From NCBI RefSeq assembly GCF_018343525.1, contig NZ_JAGYPH010000001.1, positions 682,001 to 746,000 on the forward strand: a stretch of 64,000 nt of DNA. Reading direction: 5' to 3'. The position numbers and the translations under genes are program-made. Shown here piece after piece: positions 1-8,807 of this stretch. This stretch comes from Lederbergia citrea. Its GTDB lineage: Bacteria > Bacillota > Bacilli > Bacillales > Bacillaceae_C. The notes below the pieces were generated by a model. It had not been told where the DNA came from. It saw nothing but the letters and a program-made list of their open reading frames with translations, and searched no databases. The first letter of the stretch is position 1. Each line of letters starts with the position of its first letter.

Positions 1-370
1 TTAAGTCTATTCCGCCATGCTTATAAAAGCGAACATCTTCGGTTGCAAGGACAGCATCTTCGACTTCCTTTGGGATGTGATCATAGTCAACATAGTCCCG
101 ATTTTCAGTTCCAAGAACTGCATATACATTATCGTTCATATCCAATACTTCAGATGCTATCGGATCGATGAGTAAAACCTCATCTAGTGGGGGAGCATCT
201 TTTGCATATATGGCAAAGGTGGTTGCTCCTACAGCAAGACCGGCTATACCAAGCAAAAATATAGTCAATAATATTGTTTTAAATATATTCTTTCGTTTAC
301 CTTTTGTTTTTTTCTTTACTGGAGCTTGTTTTCTGCGCCGTTCTTCGCGCGTTTTATAGTTTTCTGCCAT
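1..370 (-). CDS. ponA: Penicillin-binding protein 1A (N-terminal part, cut by window edge)
   Basis: Class A penicillin-binding protein, a membrane-anchored glycosyltransferase/transpeptidase that polymerises and cross-links peptidoglycan. Only the first 123 residues are in the window. They show a basic cytoplasmic tail, one membrane segment at about residues 28-50, and the start of the glycosyltransferase domain with the motif ATEDVRFYKHGG, whose Glu is the family's catalytic base. The ATG at 370 is preceded by GTGAGGAA. It lies 46 bp downstream of recU on the same strand, the conserved recU-ponA operon of Bacillaceae. The visible part is intact. Confidence 0.93.
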   Translation of the reverse strand, partial: MAENYKTREERRRKQAPVKKKTKGKRKNIFKTILLTIFLLGIAGLAVGATTFAIYAKDAPPLDEVLLIDPIASEVLDMNDNVYAVLGTENRDYVDYDHIPKEVEDAVLATEDVRFYKHGGIDL

Positions 371-416
371 TTGCAGTATTCCTCACTTTCAAAATATAAA
401 TCTTGTCAAAGAAGTT

Positions 417-1025
417 TTATAAAGAATATAAGTGGCGAATCGTTTTTAAATAATCAATTCGTGGGTGGAAACCATATTCTATGCGATGACCACAAGCAAT
501 AACTTCTTCTTTTGTTATTGATTTTCTTCCTCCGCCTTTCATGCGATCCCAATATACCATTAAATCTTGGCCTTCCATTAAATAAATTTCTTCTGTTTTA
601 GCAAAACGAAGGATAACGAAAGTAATGCCACCATGGTTTAATACATTTTTCATATGGTTAATTTGGTGTTCATGAAAGTTTTTTAATGGAAAGGAGGTGC
701 TGTTTTGTGTTTCCTTTGCTTCAAAGTCGATATGTTTTCCATTGAAAACACCATTATAATCAGTCGTAGATGCTTGGCGAAAATAAGCTTCCTTAATAAC
801 TGCCGTACTCCTAGATTTATAATCTACTTGAACGATTTGGACAGGAGTCGGTTTCTTATGGATAACAGCGATCCCTTGTGATAAATAATATAAATTTGTT
901 TCATTTAAATCTTCTTCAAGCGTCATTCCTCTTTTACCATAAGTAATACTATTCTTCACATTATGTGTGTTTTTTTTGGGGGGTCCTACTCTATATTTCC
1001 TGCCGTTAGGATAATTAAACTCCAT
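417..1025 (-). CDS. recU: Holliday junction resolvase RecU
   Basis: RecU cleaves Holliday junctions during recombination and chromosome segregation. The 202-residue length is normal for the family. The nuclease core is visible as TTDYNG (Asp89) followed by the D-x-E-x-K stretch HIDFEAKET (Asp100, Glu102, Lys104), which fits the metal-binding site of this PD-(D/E)XK-like fold. The ATG is preceded by GAGGTGGAG. It is upstream of and probably cotranscribed with ponA. Identification rests on the motif and on the neighbour. Confidence 0.95.
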   Translation of the reverse strand: MEFNYPNGRKYRVGPPKKNTHNVKNSITYGKRGMTLEEDLNETNLYYLSQGIAVIHKKPTPVQIVQVDYKSRSTAVIKEAYFRQASTTDYNGVFNGKHIDFEAKETQNSTSFPLKNFHEHQINHMKNVLNHGGITFVILRFAKTEEIYLMEGQDLMVYWDRMKGGGRKSITKEEVIACGHRIEYGFHPRIDYLKTIRHLYSL

Positions 1026-1376
1026 AGTATCTCCACCTCAGGCTAAATTATACCATAGGAGCTTAGTTTATCGAATATATGCCTGAAAAGACCGTGATTA
1101 AAGTTATTGCTATTATTATTGGACGAAATTAAGCCGCATTTAGTTTCACTTTTTAGGAAAATATCATGTTTCTGCAATCTTAATGCTGGATGAACGGAAT
1201 CATTAGTATACAAAAGATGAAATGGATTTTCACTTTTGAAGCATGTCGAAGAAAAAAAGGAAATTCGGATAATACCACTTTGTTTGGCGAATTACTTCTA
1301 GTTTTGTCAATCGTGAAGGAAGAGAAGGAAAGATAGAGAATAGAATAGCAAAAGGGTGAGGATGGAGGCTGAAATC
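1026..1376. other. Intergenic region between recU and a divergent small gene
   Basis: About 350 bp of AT-rich sequence between two divergent genes, so it should hold promoters for both directions. I see no open frame with a ribosome binding site, no stable hairpin with a T-run, no repeat copy and no clear LexA-type operator. Confidence 0.5.
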
Positions 1377-1619
1377 ATGACCAAATCAGAATTGTTAAAC
1401 AGACTCGAATCAATTAGCTCTCAAATTGATCATTTAGAAGTAAAGTTCCAAGAAAAAACGAATCAGGAAAAGAATAAGATTTTTTCTGCGATGACAAATA
1501 ATGAGAAGCAAATGAAGCAAAGGCTAGTATGGTTGGAAAATAAATATGAAGAAGAGGAGAGAAAGCAAACTTTAAAAGCAGAACAAACTAGGCGACCACT
1601 TCTGGCGATTGCACGTTAA
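1377..1619 (+). CDS. Small coiled-coil protein of unknown function
   Basis: An 80-residue, strongly charged protein with no Cys, no signal peptide and no membrane segment. It is predicted almost wholly helical, with Leu/Ile at heptad-like spacing (LLNRLESISSQIDHLE), so it is probably a short coiled coil. The ATG at 1377 is chosen over the GTG at 1356 because GGAGG lies 8 nt before it. By position between recU and yppE it could correspond to B. subtilis yppD, but the sequence alone does not settle that. Function unknown. Confidence 0.7.
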   Translation: MTKSELLNRLESISSQIDHLEVKFQEKTNQEKNKIFSAMTNNEKQMKQRLVWLENKYEEEERKQTLKAEQTRRPLLAIAR

Positions 1620-1686
1620 AAGATTTAATCAGTCTGTGTTGAACTTGAAAATAAACGAAGAAGGCAGTAAGATGAAGGAAAATTGA

Positions 1687-1716
1687 CAAGCAGCTTTCAA
1701 AAGGCTGCTTTTTCGT
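1687..1716 (+). terminator. Rho-independent terminator
   Basis: AGCAGC and GGCTGCT arms around a short loop, followed by TTTTTCG. It sits between the 80-residue coiled-coil gene and yppE and overlaps the space just before the yppE ribosome binding site. Confidence 0.7.
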
Positions 1717-1734
1717 GTTCAAAAGGAGCTAAAA

Positions 1735-2100
1735 ATGGAGACTGAAGAATTACGGCAATTGACGTCAAAACTACTTAACTATAATCAAGAGGCTTATAAT
1801 AGCTTTATACAATGCCGGGAAACTGGCGAGAAGGGCGATTTTTATACCGAAGTGAAGCCGTTTGCTGACAATGTGAAGTATTGCTGCGATGAATGGGAGC
1901 CTGCTGCCTCCGCATGGGTGATCGCCAATAAACCGAAAAATTTGTATCCGATGCAAATTAAAAATACCGCGGAAAATATGCAAATGGTCTCTGTTCGGGC
2001 ATTTTTTCCTGAAACAAGCTTGAAGAAATTTAACAGTCATATTCAATCAATCGATTTTGTACTACGACATCTTCTAGATGAATTAGAAGATAAAGCATAA
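1735..2100 (+). CDS. yppE: YppE family protein (DUF1798)
   Basis: A 121-residue soluble, acidic, probably all-helical protein matching B. subtilis YppE (about 123 residues) in size and position. Features include a conserved aromatic/Pro patch (EVKPFADNVKYCCDEWEP) and a helical C-terminus ending LDELEDKA. AAAGGAG lies 7 nt before the ATG. No catalytic motif is visible and the biochemical role is unknown. It is followed by yppG in the same orientation, as in B. subtilis. Confidence 0.85.
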   Translation: METEELRQLTSKLLNYNQEAYNSFIQCRETGEKGDFYTEVKPFADNVKYCCDEWEPAASAWVIANKPKNLYPMQIKNTAENMQMVSVRAFFPETSLKKFNSHIQSIDFVLRHLLDELEDKA

Positions 2101-2193
2101 ATTCGGGTCCTTTGTATGTTCATGATTTTTTTCACATTCCTAGGAAACTAGGCATAATGTATATTAACTAATTTGGATTAGGAGGACGGCACT

Positions 2194-2703
2194 ATGTTAA
2201 ACAGATATCGCAATATTCGTCTGCCGTCTGGGCTGCCATACCAATCCCAGTATCAGCATCAAATGCCTCCGGCCCATTATCCTTATGCGATGCAACCATA
2301 CCAATTCGGAGGAATGCCAAGTTATCCTATGCCGCCAATGCCGCATTTCCCGCCTCCTTACCCTAATGGGATGCAACAATATCATCCGTATCTCGAACAG
2401 GGGCCAATGCAAAACGGGGGCGAAAAACAAGGGAGCCATTTATTTCATAATCCTTTACAGCCAGATGATGGATATATGTATGAAAAATTTGGAAATCACT
2501 TGGGGTATCCAAATGCATATCCAAAACCCCCTAATGTACCAAAAACAGTTGGGAACAATTTTGGTTCCGTATTAAATTCATTTAAGTCACAAAATGGGTC
2601 ACTAGACTTCAACAAAATGATAAATACAACTGGACAGCTCGTCAATGCGGTAAACCAGGTTTCAGGAATGTTCAAAGGTCTCGGCGGGCTATTTAAAGGA
2701 TAA
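2194..2703 (+). CDS. yppG: YppG family Pro/Tyr-rich (spore-associated) protein
   Basis: A 169-residue protein whose first 90 residues are extremely rich in Pro, Tyr, Met and Gln (for example MPPMPHFPPPYPNG), then a Gly/Asn/Phe-rich tail (VSGMFKGLGGLFKG). This matches the YppG family, which has been linked to the spore coat. There is no signal peptide. It has a strong TAGGAGG ribosome binding site and its own downstream terminator. The composition suggests a structural, low-complexity coat component rather than an enzyme; the spore role is inferred from family and context. Confidence 0.82.
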   Translation: MLNRYRNIRLPSGLPYQSQYQHQMPPAHYPYAMQPYQFGGMPSYPMPPMPHFPPPYPNGMQQYHPYLEQGPMQNGGEKQGSHLFHNPLQPDDGYMYEKFGNHLGYPNAYPKPPNVPKTVGNNFGSVLNSFKSQNGSLDFNKMINTTGQLVNAVNQVSGMFKGLGGLFKG

Positions 2704-2737
2704 AGGAATCGGCATATGCGTCGATTCCTTTTTTTTA
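2702..2737 (+). terminator. Terminator of yppG
   Basis: AAGGAATCG and CGATTCC arms, loop of about 10 nt, then eight T residues, directly after the yppG stop codon. Confidence 0.85.
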
Positions 2738-2739
2738 CT

Positions 2740-2920
2740 GTCTAGCTCCAGCGCCAAGCCCCTCGAGGTCAAATGTTCTGAGGCATTAAAAGTCAAAACC
2801 GTACTTTTATTGCCTCAGAACATTTGCTTGTCGGAGGCCCGCAGGATGCGGGTCAGAACGGCGTTGCCACAGGACGTGGCGCCCTTAGCCGTTCTTCCAT
2901 CGCAAGGCGCTTGCGCTTTT
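2740..2920. repeat. Dispersed palindromic repeat, copy 1 (CTAGCTCCAGCGCC family)
   Basis: GC-rich unit starting TCTAGCTCCAGCGCC and ending AAGGCGCTTGCGCTTTT. It contains a perfect 16-bp inverted repeat (CAAATGTTCTGAGGCA and its complement) and a second hairpin CCCGCAGGATGCGGG. The right-hand half of about 115 bp is almost identical to the copy at 10774-10952; a shorter relative lies at 38321-38440. It has no coding capacity, is flanked by genes facing each other, and is probably a MITE-like element. Confidence 0.85.
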
Positions 2921-2921
2921 C

Positions 2922-3395
2922 TTAATCAATATTTATTTTTTTTCCTTTTTTCTTAGGCACGGTAATTGTCAAAACACCGTCTTCATATTTAGCCACTGCT
3001 TTTCCTTGTTCAATTGGCTTGGAAAGGGGGACTGTTCTGGACATTTGTTTCCACATATCCTTTTGTTGAAATATTTTATTATTTTTGTCCTCCTTTGTTA
3101 TGGTCTCTCTTTGTTTGACTGAAATAGCAACGTATTGTTGTAGAACTTCAATTTCAATATGTTCCTTTTTTGTCCCAGGGAGCTCTGCAATTACTATATA
3201 TTCTTTTTCATTCTCTTTAAGCTCGGCTGAAAAACCGCCGAACGGTTGAGTAGATGTGAAAAAATCATCAATGCTTTGCAAAACACTTCTATTAGGCCGC
3301 TGCTCACTGAATAAACGATTCATGGCGTTAAAAAAATGGCCGAATGGTTCAGGGACTGAATTTTCCTTATTACTTTCAGGTAGTTTATCAGACAT
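2922..3395 (-). CDS. Small heat shock protein, Hsp20/alpha-crystallin family
   Basis: A 157-residue holdase chaperone that binds unfolding proteins without ATP. The alpha-crystallin domain runs from about residue 50 to 145: strand motif ELKENEKEYIVIAELPG, then EVLQQYVAISVKQRET, and the closing KYEDGVLTITVPKK, the A-x-x-x-G-V-L signature of the family. The N-terminal region is Phe/Asn-rich as usual, and the tail is lysine-rich. GGAGGTG precedes the ATG. It is transcribed against its neighbours, between yppG and mrfA. No obvious CIRCE element was seen upstream. Confidence 0.92.
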   Translation of the reverse strand: MSDKLPESNKENSVPEPFGHFFNAMNRLFSEQRPNRSVLQSIDDFFTSTQPFGGFSAELKENEKEYIVIAELPGTKKEHIEIEVLQQYVAISVKQRETITKEDKNNKIFQQKDMWKQMSRTVPLSKPIEQGKAVAKYEDGVLTITVPKKKGKKINID

Positions 3396-3531
3396 TTTAT
3401 CAGCACCTCCTATACATACTTACCGTATCTTATGTAGGTCAAAATTAAAAAGTTCACTCTTAAAAAACACTTCCTTTTTACACTATGAAAACGAACGTTT
3501 ATTCGCTAAAATAGAGAGTGAGGTGATTTTC

Positions 3532-5814
3532 TTGAATTGGAAAAAAGATGTTCTCGATGTGATCAATCAATTAAAAGCTAACCCTTCATATAAAAATAAT
3601 ATTGTCAGCTGGCACACCATCTCGGAACAGAAGGCCAAAACGCTTCCTTTTCCGGATGATATTCATCCCGATTTATCCAGCTCCTTAAATTCAAGGGGAA
3701 TTAAGGAATTATACACACATCAGCAAGTAGCTTATACTACTGCTATGGCCGGAAAGAGCTTCACAGCAGTTACTCCGACTGCATCCGGAAAAACATTATG
3801 TTATAATCTCCCCGTGCTGCAAACTATTCTCCATGACCAATCAGCACGTGCTTTATATATTTTTCCGACAAAAGCTCTAGCACAGGATCAAAAAAGTGAA
3901 ATGAACGAACTCATTGATGCGGCGGGCTTACCAATTAATAGCTATACATATGATGGCGATACTCCTGCTAATATTCGGCAAAAAGTAAGAAAAGCGGGCA
4001 ATATTGTTATTACGAATCCTGATATGCTTCATTCGGCTATTTTGCCTCATCACACGAAATGGGTTTCGCTCTTTGAAAATTTAAAATTTATTATTCTTGA
4101 TGAACTTCATATTTATAGAGGGGTTTTTGGAAGCCATGTAGCTAATGTAATTAGACGCTTGAAAAGAATTTGTCGTTTTTATGGTTCTGACCCTGTTTTC
4201 ATCTGTACGTCTGCTACGATCGCCAACCCAAAAGAACTGGGAGAAAAGCTTACAGGAAATCGTATGGAGTTAATTGATAATAACGGTGCACCTAGAGGAA
4301 AAAAGCATTTTATCTTCTATAATCCGCCGATCGTAAATAAGCAAATGAATATTCGGAGAAGCGCTACTTTGGAAGTTCGCAAACTTGCAGGAGAATTTCT
4401 AAAAAATAAAATCCAGACCATCATATTTGCCAGAAGTCGGGTTAGAGTTGAAATAATTTTGACGTATTTAAGTGAATTAGTACGCAGTCAACTTGGGCCA
4501 AAATCAATTAGAGGATATAGAGGCGGCTATTTGCCAACTCAGCGGCGAGAAATTGAAAAAGGACTTCGAAATGGAGATATTTACGGGGTTGTCAGTACAA
4601 ATGCTCTTGAACTCGGTGTAGACATCGGTCAGTTGCAAGTTTGCATTATGACAGGTTACCCGGGAACAATTGCAAGCGCTTGGCAACAGGCGGGACGTGC
4701 CGGAAGAAGGATGGGGGAGTCACTCGTCATTATGGTGGCAAGTTCTGCACCACTAGATCAATATGTCATTGAAAATCAACAATATTTCTTTAGCCAGTCG
4801 CCTGAAACAGCTCGCATCAATCCCGATAATCTTATTATCCTCGTGGATCATATAAAATGTGCCGCGTATGAGTTGCCATTTGGAACGGATGAAACATTTG
4901 GGGAAATGGATGTTCAGGAAATTTTAGAATTTTTAACCGAAGAAAGAGTGCTGCATCAAAATGGTGATAAATGGTATTGGATGAATGATTCTTTTCCCGC
5001 TCATAACATCAGTTTGCGCTCCGCTTCTCAGGAAAATGTTGTTATTATTGATCAAACAGACCGCTCAAATGTGAAAGTAATTGGGGAGATGGACACTTTT
5101 AGTGCATTAACGCTTTTACATGATGAAGCAATTTACTTACATCAAGGCATTCAATATCAGGTTGAATATCTCGATTGGGATGAGAAGAAGGCATTTGTTG
5201 CCGAAGTGGATGTTGATTACTTTACTGATGCCAATCTGGCCGTTCAGCTTCGCGTACTTGAAGAAGATAAAAGAAAAGAGACTTTTGCCGCAGAGATTGC
5301 ATTTGGAGATGTAACTGTGAATGCAATGGCAACTATTTTTAAGAAAATCAAATTCGAAACACATGAAAATATCGGCTCAGGTCCGATCCATTTGCCTGAA
5401 ATGGAACTGCACACAAGTGCCGCATGGCTGTCCATGAACAAAGAATTGAGTGAGTATGAGCTGGAAGACCTTGAGTATGGGATGATTGGAGCCGCTCACG
5501 CTTTAAAGGCAATCATTCCATTATTTGCAATGTGTGACCCGGGGGATATTCATACCGTTCCTCAAGTAAAAGCAGCCCATAATGATAAGCCTACGATTTT
5601 CATATATGATCAGTATCCAGGTGGTATCGGTATTAGTGACAAAGTTTATGAAATGATGACAGAAATTATCGCTGAAACAAAATCAATGATAATAAATTGT
5701 CCATGTGAAAGTGGCTGCCCTTCGTGCATCGGAACCGATACATCTACAATTAGAGCAAAAGAAATAACGATAGATCTCCTGCGTAAAATGTTCGATGCAT
5801 CAATAAGTCAGTGA
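3532..5814 (+). CDS. mrfA: DEAD/H-box helicase MrfA (YprA)
   Basis: Superfamily 2 helicase, 760 residues from a TTG start at 3532 (AGGTGA 5 nt before it; the open frame reaches back to 3256 but that part antisenses the Hsp20 gene). Walker A TPTASGKT is at residues 81-88 and Walker B DELH at 190-193. The helicase C half has NALELGVDIG and QQAGRAGRR, and the DUF1998-type C-terminus carries four clustered Cys (CPCESGCPSC, 723-732) that probably bind metal. In B. subtilis MrfA works with the nuclease MrfB in repair of mitomycin C lesions; mrfB follows 13 bp downstream. Confidence 0.93.
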   Translation: MNWKKDVLDVINQLKANPSYKNNIVSWHTISEQKAKTLPFPDDIHPDLSSSLNSRGIKELYTHQQVAYTTAMAGKSFTAVTPTASGKTLCYNLPVLQTILHDQSARALYIFPTKALAQDQKSEMNELIDAAGLPINSYTYDGDTPANIRQKVRKAGNIVITNPDMLHSAILPHHTKWVSLFENLKFIILDELHIYRGVFGSHVANVIRRLKRICRFYGSDPVFICTSATIANPKELGEKLTGNRMELIDNNGAPRGKKHFIFYNPPIVNKQMNIRRSATLEVRKLAGEFLKNKIQTIIFARSRVRVEIILTYLSELVRSQLGPKSIRGYRGGYLPTQRREIEKGLRNGDIYGVVSTNALELGVDIGQLQVCIMTGYPGTIASAWQQAGRAGRRMGESLVIMVASSAPLDQYVIENQQYFFSQSPETARINPDNLIILVDHIKCAAYELPFGTDETFGEMDVQEILEFLTEERVLHQNGDKWYWMNDSFPAHNISLRSASQENVVIIDQTDRSNVKVIGEMDTFSALTLLHDEAIYLHQGIQYQVEYLDWDEKKAFVAEVDVDYFTDANLAVQLRVLEEDKRKETFAAEIAFGDVTVNAMATIFKKIKFETHENIGSGPIHLPEMELHTSAAWLSMNKELSEYELEDLEYGMIGAAHALKAIIPLFAMCDPGDIHTVPQVKAAHNDKPTIFIYDQYPGGIGISDKVYEMMTEIIAETKSMIINCPCESGCPSCIGTDTSTIRAKEITIDLLRKMFDASISQ

Positions 5815-5827
5815 GGTGATGATCCAC

Positions 5828-7084
5828 ATGTCTCTGAAAAACAAACTAAACCGCTTCAAATCACATATGATTCGTGATGAACAGGAAACATTACAAAAAC
5901 AGGAGCCAGTTGAGAGATTTGATGATTTTGAACTGCCTTTTAAAGAAATTTGGAAAGAAGCTGGTGTCGCTCCCTACAATCTTGAAGAAGAATATTGTTT
6001 AATTCGCGAAGTGCGTTACCCATTAGATTATCAGCATGGAAGCTATCAGTTTAAAGACTTTTATACAGCATTGAACGCTTGGGACTATTATTCCGGCAGT
6101 CATCCCTTATCGGCAAAAGGTATGACTGCATCAGATTTATTTTTCTTCGATACAGAAACAACAGGTCTATATGGTGGGGCAGGTAATACCATTTTTCTAC
6201 TCGGTCATGCCAGATTTGTGGGGGATGAGGTCATCCTTACCCAACATATCCTGCCGGAGCCCGGTTTTGAAGTCCCTTTATATAAAAGTTTTTTAGAGAC
6301 TGTAGATTACACCACGCTAGTAACATATAACGGAAAGGCCTTTGATTGGCCGCAAGTTAAGACTAGGCATACACTTGTGCGTGATCACGTCCCAAAACTT
6401 CCTGCATTTGGCCATTTTGATTTATATCATGCTTCAAGAAGAATGTGGAAAAATAGGCTGGAATCGGTAAAGTTGTCTAAAGTGGAAGAATCTATATTAG
6501 GGGTATCAAGAGTGGATGATGTACCAGGGTATTTGGCTCCGATGATTTACTTTGATTTTGTAGAGCGGAAAAATCCTGAAGCCATTTTAAAAGTGCTGAA
6601 GCATAATGAAATTGATATATTATCGTTAATAACTTTATATACGCATTTAACATTCCAAATACTATGCCTTGACCCGCATCAAACGGCAACTGAAAAAATG
6701 CTTGTTGGGAAATGGTTTGATTATATTGGCGAATTTGAAGTGGCTGCATCCACATTTGAAGTAGCCGCGAAAGAGGACGATATTTCAGCTAAATACGAGC
6801 TTGCTTTTTATTATAAAAAAGCAAAAAAGTATGATGAGGCAAAGCAATTATGGAAAGAAGCTGCTGAAAAGGGAGACCGGGCAACGAAAAAAGCAGCGAA
6901 TATAGAGCTCGCTAAACTAATGGAACACCAATTTAAGGATATTGAACAAGCAATCCAGCACACAAATGAAGCGCTTGCATTAAATCAGAATTCCTCTAAA
7001 GCGGCTTCTGGAAAAGATGATTTATTTATTCGAAATGCAAGCCATCGCTTAAACCGGTTAAATGGGAAATTAAAGCGGAAATAA
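5828..7084 (+). CDS. mrfB: DEDD-type exonuclease MrfB (YprB)
   Basis: RNase H-like 3'-5' exonuclease with C-terminal TPR-like repeats, 418 residues. The catalytic core shows FFDTETTG (Asp108, Glu110), then LVTYNGKAFDWPQ and HNEIDILSL, matching the DEDD acidic residues. The last 130 residues hold helical repeats (AKYELAFYYKKAKKYDEA). The ATG at 5828 is chosen because GAGGTGA lies 9 nt upstream; an in-frame ATG at 5816 has no good spacing. It follows mrfA directly and the two are probably cotranscribed, in line with their joint role in mitomycin damage repair in B. subtilis. Confidence 0.93.
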   Translation: MSLKNKLNRFKSHMIRDEQETLQKQEPVERFDDFELPFKEIWKEAGVAPYNLEEEYCLIREVRYPLDYQHGSYQFKDFYTALNAWDYYSGSHPLSAKGMTASDLFFFDTETTGLYGGAGNTIFLLGHARFVGDEVILTQHILPEPGFEVPLYKSFLETVDYTTLVTYNGKAFDWPQVKTRHTLVRDHVPKLPAFGHFDLYHASRRMWKNRLESVKLSKVEESILGVSRVDDVPGYLAPMIYFDFVERKNPEAILKVLKHNEIDILSLITLYTHLTFQILCLDPHQTATEKMLVGKWFDYIGEFEVAASTFEVAAKEDDISAKYELAFYYKKAKKYDEAKQLWKEAAEKGDRATKKAANIELAKLMEHQFKDIEQAIQHTNEALALNQNSSKAASGKDDLFIRNASHRLNRLNGKLKRK

Positions 7085-7340
7085 ATAATATCATTTCCCG
7101 GGGAAGCGCAGATTTCGACTATAAGTAGTAAATTCCGTCTTCATTTGCAGTTTGTACGAAGAAAAAGGTCGGAATTTTAGAATTGCAAGTTGGAGGGCAT
7201 ATTAGCGTTCTGCAAATCATAACACACCCATTTAATTAATCTTTCTTTTCAAATATAGGTATTTACATTAGTACATGTATTAGACTTTTTACATAGGTTG
7301 TAAGTGTAAAGAGATTAATGACTAGAAAGGAGCAATGGGC

Positions 7341-7721
7341 ATGTTTCATCCTCATGGTTGTGGTTGTCCTACTTGTGTTATGCCAGCCGTTGTTCATCCA
7401 ACAAAGTGCTGTGTAAATCATACTTGTAATAATGTTATCGTGCCGCATATTCATCCAACGCATACAACAACAGTCAATCACGAAAATATTATAAACGAAC
7501 ATTATTTCCCGCACACAGAATCATTTGTAAATGAAGTAACAGAACAAAACGTCGTAATGCCAGGTCCCGGGCCGGGATTTGGTGGAGCTCCAGGGTTTGG
7601 TCCTGGGGCTGGACCGGGGTTTGGTCCTGGGTTTGGTCCTGGAGTTGGACCGGGGTTTGGACCAGGATTCGGTCCTAGGCCTAGACCTGGATTTGGTCCA
7701 GGACCTGGGTTTCCGTATTAA
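7341..7721 (+). CDS. cotD: Spore coat protein D
   Basis: A 126-residue coat protein. The N-terminal 60 residues are rich in His, Cys, Thr and Asn (HGCGCPT, KCCVNHTCNN) as in CotD. The C-terminal 55 residues are a collagen-like string of GPGFGPG-type repeats not seen in the short B. subtilis CotD. The ATG at 7341 is 9 nt after AAAGGAG; the ATG at 7335 is too close. In B. subtilis cotD is transcribed late in the mother cell. A weak SigK-like -10 (ACATAGGTT, about 7290) fits, but the -35 is poor. Confidence 0.88.
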   Translation: MFHPHGCGCPTCVMPAVVHPTKCCVNHTCNNVIVPHIHPTHTTTVNHENIINEHYFPHTESFVNEVTEQNVVMPGPGPGFGGAPGFGPGAGPGFGPGFGPGVGPGFGPGFGPRPRPGFGPGPGFPY

Positions 7722-7794
7722 TAAATATGTGAGCAAGGGTGAGAATTATTTTACCCTTGTCTTTCTTTTTGGGAATTTATGGGGGGATGAAAAA

Positions 7795-8340
7795 ATGCCT
7801 ACAGTTGCTACTGTTACAGGGTACAAGCCCTTTGAACTTGGTATCTTTAAACATGACGATCCTGCTATTAAATACATAAAAAAAGCACTTAGTAAGGCAT
7901 TATCGCAACTTGCTGAGGAAGGACTTGAATGGGTGATAATTTCCGGGCAATTAGGTGTTGAACTGTGGGCTGCAGAAGTTGTATTTGATCTTATTCCAGT
8001 TTACCCTGAATTAAAGCTTGGCGTCATAACTCCTTTTTTAAACCAAGAGGAAAACTGGAAGGAAGGGAACAAGGAATTGTATGAATCAGTCTTGATGCAA
8101 GCAGATTTTGTTGATTCATTATCTAAACAGCCTTATGTAGGTCCTTGGCAATTTCGTAATAAAAATAAATTTTTTGTGCAAAAATCAGATTGTGCACTAA
8201 TATTGTACGACGTAGAAAAAGAAGGATCTCCTAGGTTTTTTTATGAAACTTCAAAAATGTATCAGCAGTCGCATCCTTATGAAATTAGAACAATCGACTT
8301 TTATGATTTGCAATCCGTAGTGGACGAAGAAAGTTTTTAA
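7795..8340 (+). CDS. ypsA: YpsA family protein (SLOG-like, DUF1273)
   Basis: A 181-residue protein of the YpsA family, a Rossmann/SLOG-type fold thought to bind a nucleotide-like ligand. Visible family features are the N-terminal VTGYKPFELGIF, the glycine turn IISGQLGVELWAAEV, and the C-terminal YETSKMY. B. subtilis YpsA affects cell division and lies beside gpsB, as here. The true start is the ATG at 7795; the longer frame upstream runs through cotD in another frame. The ligand and enzyme activity are unknown. Confidence 0.92.
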   Translation: MPTVATVTGYKPFELGIFKHDDPAIKYIKKALSKALSQLAEEGLEWVIISGQLGVELWAAEVVFDLIPVYPELKLGVITPFLNQEENWKEGNKELYESVLMQADFVDSLSKQPYVGPWQFRNKNKFFVQKSDCALILYDVEKEGSPRFFYETSKMYQQSHPYEIRTIDFYDLQSVVDEESF

Positions 8341-8443
8341 CAAATTTTCGAAACTTGCCAAATTCCCCTTGTAAAATTGACAAAAACATATTACTTTGTA
8401 AGAATGAATTAAATGTAGTGTGAATATCGAGGTGGTGTTTCAA

Positions 8444-8743
8444 ATGTTGGTGGATAAATTAAAATTGACTGCTAAAGAAATTTTAGAGAAAGAATTTAAA
8501 ACAGGCTTAAAAGGATATAAACAAGAAGATGTAGATAAATTTTTGGACTTAATTATTAAAGATTATGAAGCTATGCATCAAGTAATTGATGAGTTACAGC
8601 AAGAAAATTTACGTCTAAAAAAACAGGTAGAAGATACTTCGCGCCGTCAACCTGTACAGCCAGCTGGCACAACGAATTTTGATATTTTGAAGCGTCTTTC
8701 CAATTTGGAAAAACACGTTTTTGGAAGCAAATTAGACGATTGA
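8444..8743 (+). CDS. gpsB: Cell division and growth regulator GpsB
   Basis: A DivIVA-related adaptor of 99 residues that recruits penicillin-binding proteins (PBP1 in B. subtilis) between septum and side wall. The N-terminal membrane-binding/coiled-coil domain is typical ([19 protein letters not shown]), followed by a coiled coil to about residue 65, a short linker, and the C-terminal trimerising helix [15 protein letters not shown]. The ATG at 8444 has GAGGTGG 7 nt upstream. The next element downstream is rnpB. Confidence 0.95.
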   Translation: MLVDKLKLTAKEILEKEFKTGLKGYKQEDVDKFLDLIIKDYEAMHQVIDELQQENLRLKKQVEDTSRRQPVQPAGTTNFDILKRLSNLEKHVFGSKLDD

Positions 8744-8767
8744 TTATGTGCTTCCAACAATTTCCTC

Positions 8768-8796
8768 TTGCCAACAAAGGGAAAAAGTTATAAAAT
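8768..8796 (+). promoter_or_regulatory. SigA-type promoter of rnpB
   Basis: TTGCCA (8768-8773), 17-bp spacer, TAAAAT (8791-8796), about 12 nt before the first expected base of RNase P RNA. Confidence 0.65.
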
Positions 8797-8807
8797 AATA
8801 AGTCGAT

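Noticed and set aside
2285..2400. Pro-Pro rich YppG considered as a substrate of the ATLF-type protease at 40657
   Set aside because: YppG has no export signal while the protease does, so there is no reason to think they meet. The CAP protein linker is exported but has no Pro-Pro pairs.
3256..3531. N-terminal extension of the mrfA frame
   Set aside because: It lies antisense to the Hsp20 gene, has no ribosome binding site, and its sequence does not resemble helicases. The TTG at 3532 with AGGTGA gives the normal start.
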